DNA of 64,000 nucleotides, from the NCBI GenBank assembly GCA_030062745.1, contig CP099846.1, positions 25,937,201 to 26,001,200 of the forward strand, given 5' to 3'. Positions 48,241-60,637 of this stretch are shown here, one piece after another (the stretch's first letter is position 1; each line of letters starts with the position of its first letter). The translations under genes were made by a program, and so were the position numbers. Below the pieces are notes generated by a model. The model did no database searches, was not told the DNA's origin, and saw nothing but the letters and a program-made list of their open reading frames with translations. Origin of the DNA: Capitulum mitella (lineage: Eukaryota; Arthropoda; Thecostraca; Pollicipedomorpha; Pollicipedidae).

Positions 48241-48469
48241 GACCTTGTTTGACCTCGTGAGTTTTAAAAATACCCAATGAGTCACTGCCTTGTTTTTCTT
48301 TCCAAACATTTTATAAACCTTTCATTCATGCATCTCCAGTTAAGTCAGTTGCGAGATCATGGTCATTTCTGGAGAACATAAGAAACGCCACAAGACAAGT
48401 CACACCATCGGTTTTGCGTGAATGAATCGCTTCTTGGGCTTCGTATTAATTATTATCTTTTCTTTCCAG

Positions 48470-51400
48470 AGCTGTTGAAACGTTGCTCTTCCGGGGCCTT
48501 CCGGTGGCCATCTGCAAACAAGCTTGGACATTATGGGTTTCGATGTGAAAAGGTAAAGTAGTAAAACCTTGGTAGCAAATGCATTATCTTTGAAAAGAAT
48601 GGCTGATTGTGTGGAAGAGTGGGCCGCAGTTTGCTAGGTACGTGCTTTGTAGCATTATGCTTGGGATGCCTTTTTCCGGTTTTCGGGCAGGAGTTGGTGG
48701 GACTTAAGTTCGTAGGACACTAGTTCGTTAGTTCGACAGTAATAGTTCGGGCAATAGTTCGTAAGGACAAAAGTCCGTCGGACGAAAGTTCGTCTATGGC
48801 AAAAGTTCGTCTCGCGGAAGTTCGTATGGACAAAGTTTGTCCAGGGCAGAAGTTCGTCGAAGACAAAAGTTCGTCTCGCTCAACTTCGTATAGCACAAAA
48901 GTTCATATAGGACAAAAGTCGGTCCAACAAAAGCTCGTATAGAACAGACGTACGTCTAGGACAAGAGTTCGTCGAGGACAGAAGTTCGTATGACAGAAAT
49001 TCGTTTAGGACAAAAGTTCGTTTGGGCCAAAAGTTCGTTTAGGGTAAAAGTTCGTCGAGGAAAAAAGCCTTCCTTGTCATATGGTTCTTCGCACGAAAGT
49101 CCCCTATGGCAGCATATGTGTAGTCCAGAAAAGTTGCCAAATGTCAGACGACAGATAATTGAATTATGCTGGTGAATGAGGTCCTGATTCCCCATGGCCG
49201 GATCCAGGAATTGATTCCATTCCAACGCATGCACATCCCACTCTAGCCACTGTGCACAGTCACTGCCCGAGTTACAGGCAAGGGGTAACCGGACCAACGT
49301 TCGTGAGTCAAGGGTTCGTATGAGAAAAAGTTCGTAGCCAAAAGTTCGTATGCACGAGGTTCGTATGGTAAAAGGTTCGTATGGCAAAAGACTCTTATCG
49401 GAAAAGGTTCGTGATGCAAAAAGTTTGAACTGCAAAAGGTTCATATGGAAAACGTCCGTAGGAAAAAGGTTCGTTACTTAAGGAAAAATGTTCGTAGCCA
49501 AAGGCTTGTAGACGAAGGTTCGTATCGGAAAAGAGTCGTTTCGGGTTTGCGCCGAAGGCGCGGTATAGGATACCAGAGGCCCAGGCCGATAAAGGGCGCG
49601 ATCGGACTTGGTTCGGTCCAGCAAAGAGATTATGTTAGGTTAGGCTAGGCTAGGCTTAGCTAGGTAAGACTAAGTTACTATTTTAGGTTCGTTCCTTCTC
49701 CGATACGAACCAGTTGCGATACGAACCCTTAGTTTACAAACCTTTGGTTATAAACCCTTTTCCTTACGAACCTTTTTCCTACGAGCCTTTTCCATACGAG
49801 CCTCATCCATACTTTTCCTACGTTTGCAGTATGAACGTTTTCCATTACTGAGACAAACTTGTCCTAGACGAACTTTGCCCTTGACAAACTCTGTTCCGGA
49901 CAAGCTTCTGTGATGATGATGATGGTGATGCGGAATGACGGACTTTTGTCCTGGACAAATTTTTTCCCATGCATGTTTTGCCCTATACGAACTTTTGTCC
50001 TAGACGAACGTTGCCTTCGACGAACGTCTGTAAGACGAACTTTTGTCTAGACGAACTTTTGTCTAGACAAACTTTTGTCAACTTTTACTCTCGACGAACT
50101 TTTTTCCCAGGCGAATCTTTTCACTACGAATTTTTACTTTTGTCCCAGACGAACTTTTACACGACGAACTTTTGCACGACGAACTTTTGTCCTACGAACT
50201 TCTTCGATACGAACTTTTACCCCAAGTTCCTTTTTTCCTTAAAAGTGGTTTCATAAACCTTGTATCTTATATATTCTGTATCACTGATCTCTTGTATCTG
50301 TGTTTGCGTTTTTTGTGTCGCATTTTTATTATGATTGGTCTGTCATTTGCCTTTTCCAGTGTTCCAGCCTTTTGACAAATAGATGCATTGACAGACAATA
50401 GATTTTGGTAAATAGATGGTTTTGACCAGTAGATGTATTGTTAGCGAGTAGAACCATGTGTTGTACGGTAGTATTGTTACGAATAAGTGGATGCAATAAT
50501 AATATATAAGAATAGGGAGTAATCCTCTCATCGGATATGTTCTTGTTTTTTTTTAAGATTCTCTAAAACATGGTGTGTACATGGTAACAATTCTCGGATG
50601 GGCAGACGTCAGCCTGGGGATGCTGGCCGTGTTCAGAACAAGACTGAATATTGTTCAGCGGCCAGTACTGAAGACTGTCAGGGAAGTCATGTGGCTAAAG
50701 CTTTGAGTATCATGATAACTCACGACGAAAGTAACAGTCAGCAAAAGTAAAAGTCCCAACATGCGGTAAAAGATGAGCACGCGATCCTCGTGGAAATTCT
50801 TACGAATCATCGGTAACCAAGTACGGTATGGTTCGCTTTGATACCTGACCACCCGTACGTAAACGCCAATGACGTATGGTTCAGGGAGGACTCAGTCCCT
50901 CTTCGAAATTCTGCATATTTGATCTTTTACGTAACAGTGTATGTGTTGTTTAAGTCAACAGTTAACGGGGTTTTCATATCTTCGCACCAAACCTTACGAT
51001 ATTTTATGTCAACGGGCACTGGATCTTTTATGTTAATTCCGTCATTGGATCTTTTATGTTAATTCGGTCGAACGGACCAGTGATTTGAAATTCGGTCATG
51101 TCGGCGCAATACTATATGAACTGCTTACGTTTGTAGGAAGTTTACCATCACAACGATTTGCGTACGCAGAACGTTTGCAGTATACGAATGAAACCTTATT
51201 TCACTCTGAGTTGATTTCAGGGTTTCCCGGGAGATGTAGTCCCAGTATTTCATGTTGGATTTCGGGGGCACGGTATGTTCGTAAATCACTTGCGCATGCA
51301 CTCAGTCACTTCTGTTTTCAGGCTCGACATTTACCGCAAGGTCCCAAAGGATCTTACTCAGCCTACTGTCACTGGAGCAATTATCTCCGTCTGCTGCTGC

Positions 51401-54400
51401 AGTTTTATGTGCATCCTGCTGCTTTCCGAGCTGTGGAACTTCGTTTCGCCAGAAATGTAGGAACATTTCAAGGGATGCCATTTCTTGCACCTTGCTTCTT
51501 TGTGTTGGAACGTAACCTCGTTATTTTGCTGAGAGAGAAGTAAAGACAACTTAAACACATCGACATTATATAACGTGTTCAGCAGTAAAACAAGGTGGTT
51601 TTTGCCTTAGCGTTCACCTCCCAAACGTTTCGGCATATAGCGTAGGCTGCTAGTGCAGAGCGACCCGAGGCGTAGGCTGCTAGTGCAGAGCGACCCGAGG
51701 TCTTGTTTTCAACGTCACAACGCAGTTTAGTCTTCCTCTCGTTTGGCGAAAGCGCAGAACCCCCCCCCCCCCGTGCCCGCCTGACCCCGCCTGCGCTTCG
51801 ATTCCAGCGTGTCCGACCTGTTCGTGAACAACCCCGGCAACCAGTCGGGACGGATCCCCGTGCACCTGCAGGTCTCACTGCCCCGCTTGCAGTGCGAGTG
51901 TGAGTGCGGGGAGGTGGTCATTGCTGGCGGGGCAGTAGGGTTCGCGAGTGTGGGCCTGTATTGAAACAAAAGCATTATGCATTGTGCTGTCTGCCTTAGG
52001 TCTGCAGTCATTGCTGGTACAGTGCTAAAATCCTAAGTTTGCGAAGTGGTGGATGGTTGAATTCGGGTGCTTGAGAATGGAACTTATTGGCCTAAGGTTG
52101 CCAGTGAAAGAAAGTTTTTTTTGGTCAGGCTGCTAACGGTTGGCGTTCAGCATACGGGATAAAGACTTTTCATTCTGGTGTCAGGCTGCTAAAATCCTGA
52201 GTTTGGAGGGCGGATGGTTGAATTCGGGTGCTTGAGAATGGAACTTATTGGCCTAAGGTTGCCAGTGAAGCTTCAGATACGGATAAAGACTTTTCATTTG
52301 GTGTCAGGCTGCTAATTGGTTTGGGGACGTTGGCAGAAAATTGTTAATTTTCACTTTGTGGCATATTTTCAGATGTGCACAAGTGAATGTATCAGGGTCT
52401 TTGCCCTTTGCTTCAAACCTTTATGTTTTTATGGCTATGAAAACGTCTCACTGTAGTTAACCTGTACTTGTAAGCTGTGAGTGCCAGCTGCGCCTTTGGG
52501 TTGTTCCCAGATGTTGGCTTAGATATCCAAGACGATCAGGGTAGACATGAGGTGGGAATGGTAGAAAACACTGAGAAGACGCCAATCATGGAAGGAAAAG
52601 GCTGCCTTTTCACAGCAGACTTCCACATTAATAAAGTGCCAGGTAAGTTGTTGATGAAATGATTGTCTATGTAAATAACGATTTTGTAACCTTTCATTAG
52701 CAACGTTAGCTTACTGGTTCGCAAGTAATAGTCCCAGTAGACATTCCCCTGTTTTTTTTAGACATAAGTGGGTGTTTTACGGTGGGATGTGATTTTTACA
52801 ACTGAAAGTCCTTATAACTGAAACCTGTGAGTCACATTTATTGATGAATTTGCTTAGCCGGAGTCCTAATTTCTTTGATATCAGGCTCTCTTGTCTTCGT
52901 TTTGTGTTGGGAAGCTTCGTTTATCTTTGATTGCCATAACCTTTCTTGGAAATTGTCTAGAAATACTCTGAGCTGTAAGCTGTAGGACTTCGTCTTCCAA
53001 GTCGTGTGCATCACTGTCTGACCCCTCCCGCCCCATCGTCCATTGTTGGCGCGTTGCGTTGCATTGCCTACCCCCCCCACGTGCCGACCACCACGTGCGA
53101 CGTTGTTGCAGGCAACTTCCACGTGTCGACCCACTCGGCGCGCCGGCAGCCGGCGGCGGCCGACTTCGCGCACGTGGTGCACGAGCTGCGCTTCGGCCAG
53201 CCGGTGCCGGCCGCCAGCCTGCCCGGGGCCAGCTTCAGCCCGCTGGCGGGCCGCCAAGTGCTGGACGCAGCAGGTGTGTGCCCCGGGCCGACGGGAGGCC
53301 GACGTGGTGGGGTGGGTGCGCTGGGGACGCTCACTGGTGCCGCAGACGGGCAGGCGGCGTCGCGGTGCCGTTGGCCTGTGATGGAGTGGGAACCTCGCTT
53401 CCTGTGGCCTGGGGGGGGGGGGGTGACAGCGTGAAATTGGTCCGTCGTTGCGGAGCGGACTTTGCGAAGCATTGTCCGATCATTACGGAGTGCTTAGGTA
53501 AAACCTTGCATGCATCTGTCTGCATAGATTAATCTTATCATTGATTTTGTATGTTGCGTTACTTTTGCGGATTTTCCCCTACTACATCTTTTTGTTGCGC
53601 ACATTTTAGGTAAGACCTTGGATGCATCTGTCTGCATAGATTAATCTTATCATTGGTTTTGCATGTTGCGTTACTTTTGCGGATTTTCCCCTTCCACATC
53701 CTTTTCTTGCGGCACATTCGTTTTCCTTTAAACACCTGTAATGGGATGCATTTTGTGTCCCATGGCGCTCACACCTCTCGTCGGCGTCACTGAATGCTGT
53801 CAACGCCCTGTCACGGCCTATCGTCCTAACTCACGCCGCCTGTCCGCCGCCGCCGCTCGCCGCCGCCGCCGGCAGCGCCATCTGACGCCGCGTGTTTGCA
53901 GCCACGGCCTCGCACGACTACATCATGAAGGTGGTGCCGACCGTGTACGTGGACCTGGCCGGCGCCGAGGTGGTCTCCTACCAGTACACCTATGTCTCCC
54001 GGGTGAGGGCGCGCGGTGTGCGGCCGTACGCGGTCGCCTCGCGACGGCATCACGCGGGCGCCAGGTGCCTGATTTGTGATGGCTCTTGCTGCGGACTGTT
54101 AACGGGAAAGCTTCATGCTTCCGTGTTACGAGTGGGGCGGTTTTTCCGACGTTCGCTTTTTTACGCGTTACGAGTGGGGCGAGTTTTTTTTTGCGTGTTA
54201 CGCGTTGTGTTACGAGTGGGGCGGTTTTCATTTCTCATGTAACACTTCACGCGTAGCTAATTCTTCCATGTGTTGTGCAATGCCAATGGCCGAGAAGTAG
54301 TTATTCACTGGGCAAGAAAACTGCAACAGTAACGAAATGTTTCCTGCCTTGCTCCGTTTAAAACCATTGTTTACTGTGGTCCTATCGATGCTATTCTTAC

Positions 54401-56397
54401 CTCAGTATAAATCCAGGTGAAGTCTGAGTGACCATGATAGTGTTTTAAGTCCAGTTTTAAGCGTTTAGTCTTTTTTTCAAATGTTTTTAGACTTTTTAGT
54501 CCCTCCCCCAAAAAAAGTGTCATTCCTGGTCTGAGCTGACATTGGGCTCACTATGTTCGCAAACGCGGGAGGGCGCCCACACCCGGACTTATTCCGTATT
54601 GGAGTGCATCTGACTGGTTTTCATTCCTAATAAATGCCATTGTCGCTCTGGGTGACTAAATTCGTCTAGTGAGGTCTCTTGAGGACAGGTCTTGCAATTG
54701 AGGATGACTGCCCAGACATTGCCGTTTGCTTGAACGTTTTCTACATAGACACCACAGCCATAGCCGCCCATAGGGCAGGTAGGGTGGCGACCCTGCTAAC
54801 TTTGAATAATCCCAATATTATCTCGGTGCCCCAATGCATGGCAATGCCAAAATTGCGTCTGGCCCTGCCAACTTCGAAAACGTTCATACACTGGTGCCTG
54901 ACACCTCACTGGACGAATTTGGACCGCGGATTGCAAACGTTTGATCCCGAAGTAAATGCGCGAAGCGCAATCGATCGATGCGCGTGGCTTGGTTTCCATT
55001 ATTCTGGCCGCTCCCACGGGCAAGATCCCAATCGCCTTGAACTTAGAGAGCCAGCATGTACTGCCGTTCGCCCACGTCTCGACAGAAGCCACTCCTTCCC
55101 GGTGACCAGCCGAGCCCCGGTCCCCTCGTCTGTCCGTGGCACCGGCGGGCCGCGTTCGGAGCTGGCCGGCGGCGCTGACGTGAGCCGCAGTGGCTCACGT
55201 GACCAGGTGTGACGTGAGCCGCTGCGCCCGCAGACCCGCGGCCAGCTGGGCCGGGCGCCGGCCATCTGGTTCAAGTACGAGCTGAACCCGCTGACGGTGC
55301 GCTACCACGAGCGGCGGCCGCCGCTCTACACGTTCATCACCACGGTGAGGCCTGTCTCCGGGACCGGGACGGGAAGGAGCGGGCTGACCCTGAACGGAAG
55401 CGGAGGGATTGTTCGGTTCACGCTCGCAGGGATCAGGACTGAATGCTGAGGGCTCAGGACTTCAGACCGGTGGAGGGGGTTCCACGGGGATGCAAGTGGA
55501 GGGATCTTCCCATCAGAGCGGTGGGGGGGGGGTCACATCGCACCTGCGAAGGGATCGCCCCCCCCCCGCACGTGTGCAGGGATTGTCCCATGACGCCAGT
55601 GAAGGGAGCACACCATCACCGATGCAAGGACCGCCAGATGTCACTGGTGGCGTCGCGAGTCACCTCCGGATGCATCGCTACAGATCGTCCCGGGAGGAAG
55701 CGTCCGGACATGTCAGAGCCGGGCTGGCCGGGAGTGTGCGCAGTCGGGTCGCACCGGAACACCAGCAGAGGTTGACGCGGGCAACCGCGGCGGTCGTGGA
55801 GTGGGGGGCTGTGGCTGGGCCTGTCCGTTAGCGGGGAATGAGATGGCGTTGTCGGCGCCGATCCAGGTCGTTTCGTATGCATAGGACTTGACTCTGGTAT
55901 TGGTTTGTGGTGTGGCGTTTTCAGATCGTGAGATGAAGCTTACGTGCAGCGTGAGGCTGGTTTTGTCGTACTCCCGCACGCTATTTCATTTTAGAGCAGT
56001 AGGTAGTATAGATCGATGGAAACAGCTTTTGTAAAGGAGGAAAATTGTTTGTGTGTAGCAGACAACTTTCAAATAGACTGTAAACGAGTTTTCTTTCATC
56101 TTGTTTGCCTTTTGAACAAGATATTTGGTAAACTAGAGATATAATGCCTTTGGATGGATGCACCAGAGACAACTAGGTAATACGTTAACCATACCAAGAC
56201 GCTCACCTCAGAACTGGAGCCACCCTAAGTCACGCCAAGGTCAGACGGATATCGACCTCGATATCGACAAGCGCACCCCTCCCCCGCAGGTGTGCGCCAT
56301 TGTGGGCGGCACGTTCACCGTGGCCGGCATCATCGACTCGGCCATCTTTACCGCCTCCGAGATGTTCAAGAAGTTCGAGATGGGCAAGCTGTCGTAG
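48470..56397 (+). CDS. ERGIC1: ERGIC1 (ER-Golgi intermediate compartment protein 1), complete, eight coding exons
   Basis: Coding exons: 48533-48552, 51322-51456, 51808-51899, 52511-52642, 53112-53273, 53902-54002, 55234-55344 and 56290-56397 (TAG 56395-56397). That is 861 nt, 286 aa (human 290). All junctions are GT-AG and in phase. The start is MGFDVKR|LDIYRKVPKDL. Helix 1 spans about residues 24-45 (GAIISVCCCSFMCILLLSEL). Luminal signatures are VSDLFVNNPG, GLDIQDDQGRHEVG, NFHVSTHSA, SHDYIMKVVPTVY, AIWFKYELNP and ERRPPLYTFITT. Helix 2 is at about 252-273 (VCAIVGGTFTVAGIIDSAIF), and the end is KKFEMGKLS. This is the ERGIC_N plus COPII-coated ERV architecture of a two-pass cargo-receptor protein cycling between ER and Golgi. 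An acceptor at 48468-48469 shows an upstream 5'UTR exon not located. Between YTYVSR and TRGQLG the human EYVAYSH segment has no counterpart; a missed micro-exon in 54003-55233 is possible. Confidence 0.96.
48705..50225. repeat. Foldback of GTTCGT minisatellites in ERGIC1 intron 1
   Basis: Left arm 48,705-49,560: about 35 degenerate units of roughly 15-20 bases. The outer part is AGTTCGTnnnGGACAAA-like; the inner part is AGGTTCGTATGGAAA-like. Right arm 49,680-50,225 holds the same two unit types reverse-complemented and in mirror order (first TTTTCCATACGAACC-like, then TTTGTCCTAGACGAACT-like). The centre (49,560-49,680) contains a TTAGG/CTAGG run. A unique block (about 49,080-49,300) interrupts the left arm. 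Open frames across it are repeat artefacts. Confidence 0.9.
49628..49665 (+). repeat. TTAGG-like run at the foldback centre
   Basis: GTTAGGTTAGGCTAGGCTAGG and decayed units following it. TTAGG is the arthropod telomere unit, but six degenerate units are too few to assign an origin. Confidence 0.5.
51641..51700 (+). repeat. Perfect 30-bp tandem duplication
   Basis: CGTAGGCTGCTAGTGCAGAG plus CGACCCGAGG, twice without a mismatch, in ERGIC1 intron 2. Confidence 0.97.
52023..52320 (+). repeat. ~170-bp direct duplication in ERGIC1 intron 3
   Basis: The block from GCTAAAATCCTAAGTTTG to ATAAAGACTTTTCATT is repeated from about 52,189 with small deletions. The shared core TTGAGAATGGAACTTATTGG is identical in both. 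Confidence 0.9.
53493..53715 (+). repeat. ~117-bp tandem duplication in ERGIC1 intron 5
   Basis: TTAGGTAAAACCTTGCATGC starts copy 1 and TTAGGTAAGACCTTGGATGC copy 2 (about 53,608). Both run on through TGTTGCGTTACTTTTGCGG. Confidence 0.9.
54125..54240 (+). repeat. TTACGAGTGGGGCG repeat, three copies, ERGIC1 intron 6
   Basis: TTACGAGTGGGGCG(G/A)(G/T)TTTT occurs at about 54,125, 54,169 and 54,210, with related TTACGCGTT spacers. Confidence 0.8.
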
Positions 56398-58235
56398 CGT
56401 CGGCCAATGGGACACTGTCGCTCGTCGAATGGCGTCACTTGTTGCTCGCCGGTGCGTGTGGCGTCACGGGTGGGCGGTGCTCTGTGCTTTGCCGGGTCTG
56501 CGTTGCCCGCCTTGGGGGGTGATGAGACGGGGCTGTTACGGACAGGACGCTGGTGTTGTCGCGTACGGGACGGACTGGGACGACGGTGGGATGAGTCTGG
56601 GACGTCTCCAGGAGACGGGTGGTCTCGGGCCGGGCGGTGGCAGTCTGTTGAAGGTTCGGGAGTTTATTGCTTTTCGCTACTTGTGCCAGGAACTGAGGGT
56701 GTCATCAGTGTGCTGAGGGATTTTGAGATGGATTTGAGGCCATGCTGGAGGCTGCTTAGATGGCAGCGGATGCGTACAAATGAATTTGACTCTATTTTTG
56801 ATACCTTCTAAAGCGTGTTAGCTTAGTTTCAACGCGTGAAATTGCATGTAATAGGTTTTCACGCTGTCGATCAGCTGCGACAATTCTTCGTAAAAGCAAG
56901 CTTGCAATGTACCGTGACTTCAAATGCTCTGAGAAACGTTGACGTGAAATTCGTCTTTTCGTCTGTCACCACGACTGGGGTTGTCCCTCTGACAGACTGT
57001 CAATAGGTCACATTCCAGTGCCCTACTGGTCAGTGCAGTGCAGTGCAGTGCAGACCGGACGTTGTCCATGTGCTGGTGTTTTTTCGTATTCCTTAAGACA
57101 TTTATTAAGCGTTTCTTGAGTGAGCGCTTCTCATGCTGCATTGAATGGGCGCGGCTGCACGTTGGTTCCCTGGTTCTCAATGTGATATGTTTTTTGGGTG
57201 GCCGAACGAACCAAGAACTCTTTCCCACCCAGACTAACAAAGCGTGATCGCCGGACGAGATTTCGATATTCGTAAGTTATGAATGTTTGTTGGCGTGCAT
57301 TGTAAGGTTTAGCTGTGTAGAGCACAGATTGATACCCGTAGAAGTCAAGTTTTTTGTCGCTGGGACAGGACAATAGCCTCCTTAAATTAGGACAGCAGTG
57401 ACAAAAGCGTCGAATTTCCGCAACGTGCTTCGTTTACGGAGTCCTGGTCAGGAACCATTAAGTATATCCGACTATTCGGCTGTTCGGATTTCGTCGAATT
57501 TCACGGATCTGTTTCAGGACATGTGTGGTCTTCGGTTGTTGGCCGAAATGTGTGGCATTATAGATTTGTTGGGAAGTGGGTGGTAAGTCGCTTGGACGTT
57601 AAATGCGCCGATAACAAGGGGGCTTGTTATACATACCTCTTTGATATGGCGTGCTTTTGCAAATATACTGGGTGACCAAGTGTCTTTTTTATATCTAAAG
57701 GACCCCCAATCGTCTTTGATTGATGACAAATAGAAAACGTCTGGCAATGACGTCTAAGCTTGTTTCTAATATCTGACAGAAAGTGACCGATGAGGCGTTG
57801 TTTTCACGAGCTGAGTCGTGGAATGGATGACTTTCTGATCAAATGCCGAGGTGCGGTCTTGGCTAAATCTCGGTAGTGCTGCAGAAATGGTGTGAAAACA
57901 TTCCGACTGTTCCAGCATGGACGTGAAATCACGAGACTTTGACCTCCATCCACACTGCTAGTGTTGAGGGCTGTTGTTGGATACCGGATCGCAACCACCG
58001 CCCAGCCACGAGTTCGTCCATGTTTGGTCGACTCCACTCGTTGACCGCGTCCTTCACGAGACTCCAGCAACCGGGCAGGAGCCAGTGCGGCCGCCGACCG
58101 CACTCTGAGAACCAGCAGGTCCACTACCGATCCCGGCTGAGTTCCCCCCCCGACCTGGTGGGCCGCGGGGCACGGCCGGCGGCGCCAGCCAGCGGCCGCC
58201 GCCGGCGGCAGGGGCGGGGCGGCCCTGAATCGACC
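56398..58235. other. 3' flank of ERGIC1, no second gene supported
   Basis: The stop is followed by GC-rich probable 3' UTR to about 56,650. No AATAAA was spotted close by. A CAGTG run lies at 57,030-57,052. The remainder is plain sequence. Confidence 0.4.
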
Positions 58236-58445
58236 AGAGCCGGCCGCGACTGGCCGACGGCGAACAGACGGCGCCGCTGCCGGCCACGCCCGGACAGCGC
58301 CGGACAGCTGCGGACAGTTCCGGACGGCGGACAGCGGACAGCGACGGACGCGGCGGAGAGCGACAGTGGACAGCGGTGGACGGCGATAGCGGACAGGTTC
58401 GGGCAGCGCCGGGCAGTACCGGACGTCGGCGAAGGAAGGTTCCGG
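58236..58445 (+). repeat. CGGACAG-rich degenerate array
   Basis: CGGACAGCGG, CGGACAGTTC, CGGACAGCGAC and similar units follow each other, densest at 58,280-58,440. A long minus-strand frame (57,804-58,733) spans it, but its Arg/Pro/Ala-rich product follows from the repeat. Confidence 0.7.
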
Positions 58446-60203
58446 GCGGTACTGGACGGCAACGGCGGAGAGCTCCAAACAACGTCGCGCTGAGGCGGCC
58501 TGCAGCCAGGTCGGACAGCGCCGCCGCACGGCCCTTGCCCTGGCGGCACCGTCTCCGGTGGCGGTGACAGTCCGAGCCGGACGCACCTGGTGAAGACGGC
58601 CCGTGCGGTGCCGCCGGACCCCGGCAGGACTGGCTGACCACGACACCCTGGCACCGTCACTAACGCAGGTACGCTCTCCGTCGGTGATAGTATCAGCCCG
58701 GCTTGATGACCTGTACTGGTGGCCTTTGTTCACGACACGTTGAATCCCATTGTCATTTGTTTTATTCTACCCAGTTCTGCTCATTCTTTTTCCGTTCTGT
58801 TTTACGGGTTGCATTTGGGACCAATGAAATGTCCATTTTGCGAGCATTTGCTGGTTTATTCGCTAAACAATCCTGGATGAGCTGGTGCGTGTTTTGGTTG
58901 GCTCGTAATCAGATGAACCTGTATGCACCCTGCAGCCGACAGCTTACATGGGGTAGTGCCAGCCCATGTTCGCGGGCTCTAGTGCTCTCCTCGATCGCGG
59001 AATCTACTCACGGGATGACGGCGCTCTCCCTCACTTGCCGAACTTCCGGCAACGGTGAGACGATTTTTCAACGGCAGGTGGCTGAAACTGAATTTTTCGC
59101 GTTTATTAATGCCACTTTATGGGTTCTGCGAATTTTGTCGCCAAAGTGCCGACGAAAGACGAGAAAATGTGTCTCACAGAGTCGTTTAAAGCGGTTCTGG
59201 GAATCTTCTTAAAACGCTGCGAAATATCTTTAGGGTCATGCAGCTTCGTCGGTTATTGTGAGTCTAAAAAAGCCTGTGCAGCACATGCGCTTCCAAGATA
59301 TCCAGCTTAAAACACTTATGCAGTGGTAATTAACATTTACATGAACATATGAACAACAAAGCTTGAACACTAACTACAATTGGAGCAGAAAATCACCAAG
59401 AGGCCTCCATAGAGAAAAAAGGCATGACGCTTTCTGTTGATGGCCCACGTAGATTCCAGGGTCACGGATGACCACATAACGCATGGCATTGCCCATCTGC
59501 ATCACCGTTTGTTTCTGACCGAGATGTGTCTGGTCTAGACAGATTACAGTCTCGTACCTCACGCTCCGTACCGTATGCCGTGAATTGTGATCTATATGTG
59601 TTTGCGTGAAGGACAACTGCATTGTTACTATGCGTTAGGTGTTCATTTACACGGACGTTTTAATGAAAACTCCCCTTCTTTCACGATCGTGTAACCATTG
59701 AATTATAGTTAAAGGGAACAAATAACGGAAAAACACACTCAAAGCTGGGCACCCCTAGTCAGAGAACTTCACCAAGCCTTGGGAAATTAATCGGAAACGC
59801 GTAGTCCGACAAACGCTTCTGTTCCCTTGGAATCTTATGCCTCTTGCGTGGTGTGACATAAACTTGCAACAAAGACCTCAGGTTGCCTCTCCACTTTGCA
59901 ATTGCCATTTGGTATAGGGCATTTCACTCGAATTGCGTTGCTAAGACAGCCCGTCGATTTACGGTCAATATACTCGGTCGAATCAATACGCCGGGATGAC
60001 CAGTCAGATTGCAATATATGAGTCAATACGCAGTCGATATGTCGATATATGCTTGTGTGCTCTCGCCACTGACGGGATGGTGGGAGTCTGCTTTATTTGT
60101 GAGTTTGGGTCGCTCCTGACGGGGACACAGCGTTCGTCAGTCGCCGCCACCGTCACGAAACATTACAAGCTCCGTGTAATGCCGTCACGCCGGACCACGT
60201 GAC

Positions 60204-60205
<2 letters not shown>
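58446..60205. other. Intergenic, nothing supported
   Basis: An open + frame over 58,703-59,212 has no recognised product, start context or splice partner. Confidence 0.4.

Positions 60206-60251
<46 letters not shown>
60206..60251. repeat. (AG)n microsatellite
   Basis: Uninterrupted GA run of about 46 bases. Confidence 0.97.
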
Positions 60252-60255
<4 letters not shown>

Positions 60256-60574
60256 CCAGCGGCGCCCGCAAGGGAGCAGCGTTTCAGTCGGTCGGCGGAG
60301 CGTGATGACCGACGAGACGGGGTCTCAGAGGCCGGACTGCCCCAGGCGCTAGGTCGCAGGGAACGTTGCTACTCAGCATAGATATAGCCTATCCCCGACC
60401 TCCAGCAACCATCTCGAACTAAGACGTTCTAAAGACGACCGAGTAATTCCAAAGGCAAATAGAACCGGAAAGACTGGACTAAATAGAGAATAATGTTCCA
60501 CATGTCTTGAGGCTGTCTGTGATTTGCTTACGCTATTCACTTTGTAAGTATTAATTCACCATTCGATTTTTCAG

Positions 60575-60637
60575 AGCACAACAATATGAAGCAGATACTT
60601 CTGTTCATTGCGTGTCTGGCATTCGTCCATGGAAAGA
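60575..60637 (+). CDS. Signal-peptide first coding exon of an unidentified secreted protein
   Basis: The acceptor CGATTTTTCAG ends at 60574, with 11 bases of leader, then ATG at 60586. The exon encodes MKQILLFIACLAFVHGK and stops at A|GTAAGT (exon end 60637, phase 1), a consensus donor. The n-region/h-region/cleavage pattern is exactly that of a signal peptide, with a probable cut after VHG. Splicing just after the signal is common for secreted peptides and immune effectors. The next exon must start in phase 1. A frame at 63,017-63,252 after AAAGCAG would fit and ends in a Cys-rich EQCGAGCC-stop, but its acceptor lacks a pyrimidine tract. The rest of the gene is not established and may extend beyond the window. 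Confidence 0.55.

Noticed and set aside
48956..50256. Open frames with repeated TNFC / FVRR-like words in the ERGIC1 intron
   Set aside because: They are translations of the 15-20-bp GTTCGT minisatellite units, not a repeat protein; units vary in length and shift the frame.
57804..58733. 309-codon minus-strand open frame
   Set aside because: It spans the CGGACAG array; several other frames are also open there and the product is Arg/Pro/Ala-rich with no domain or splice support.
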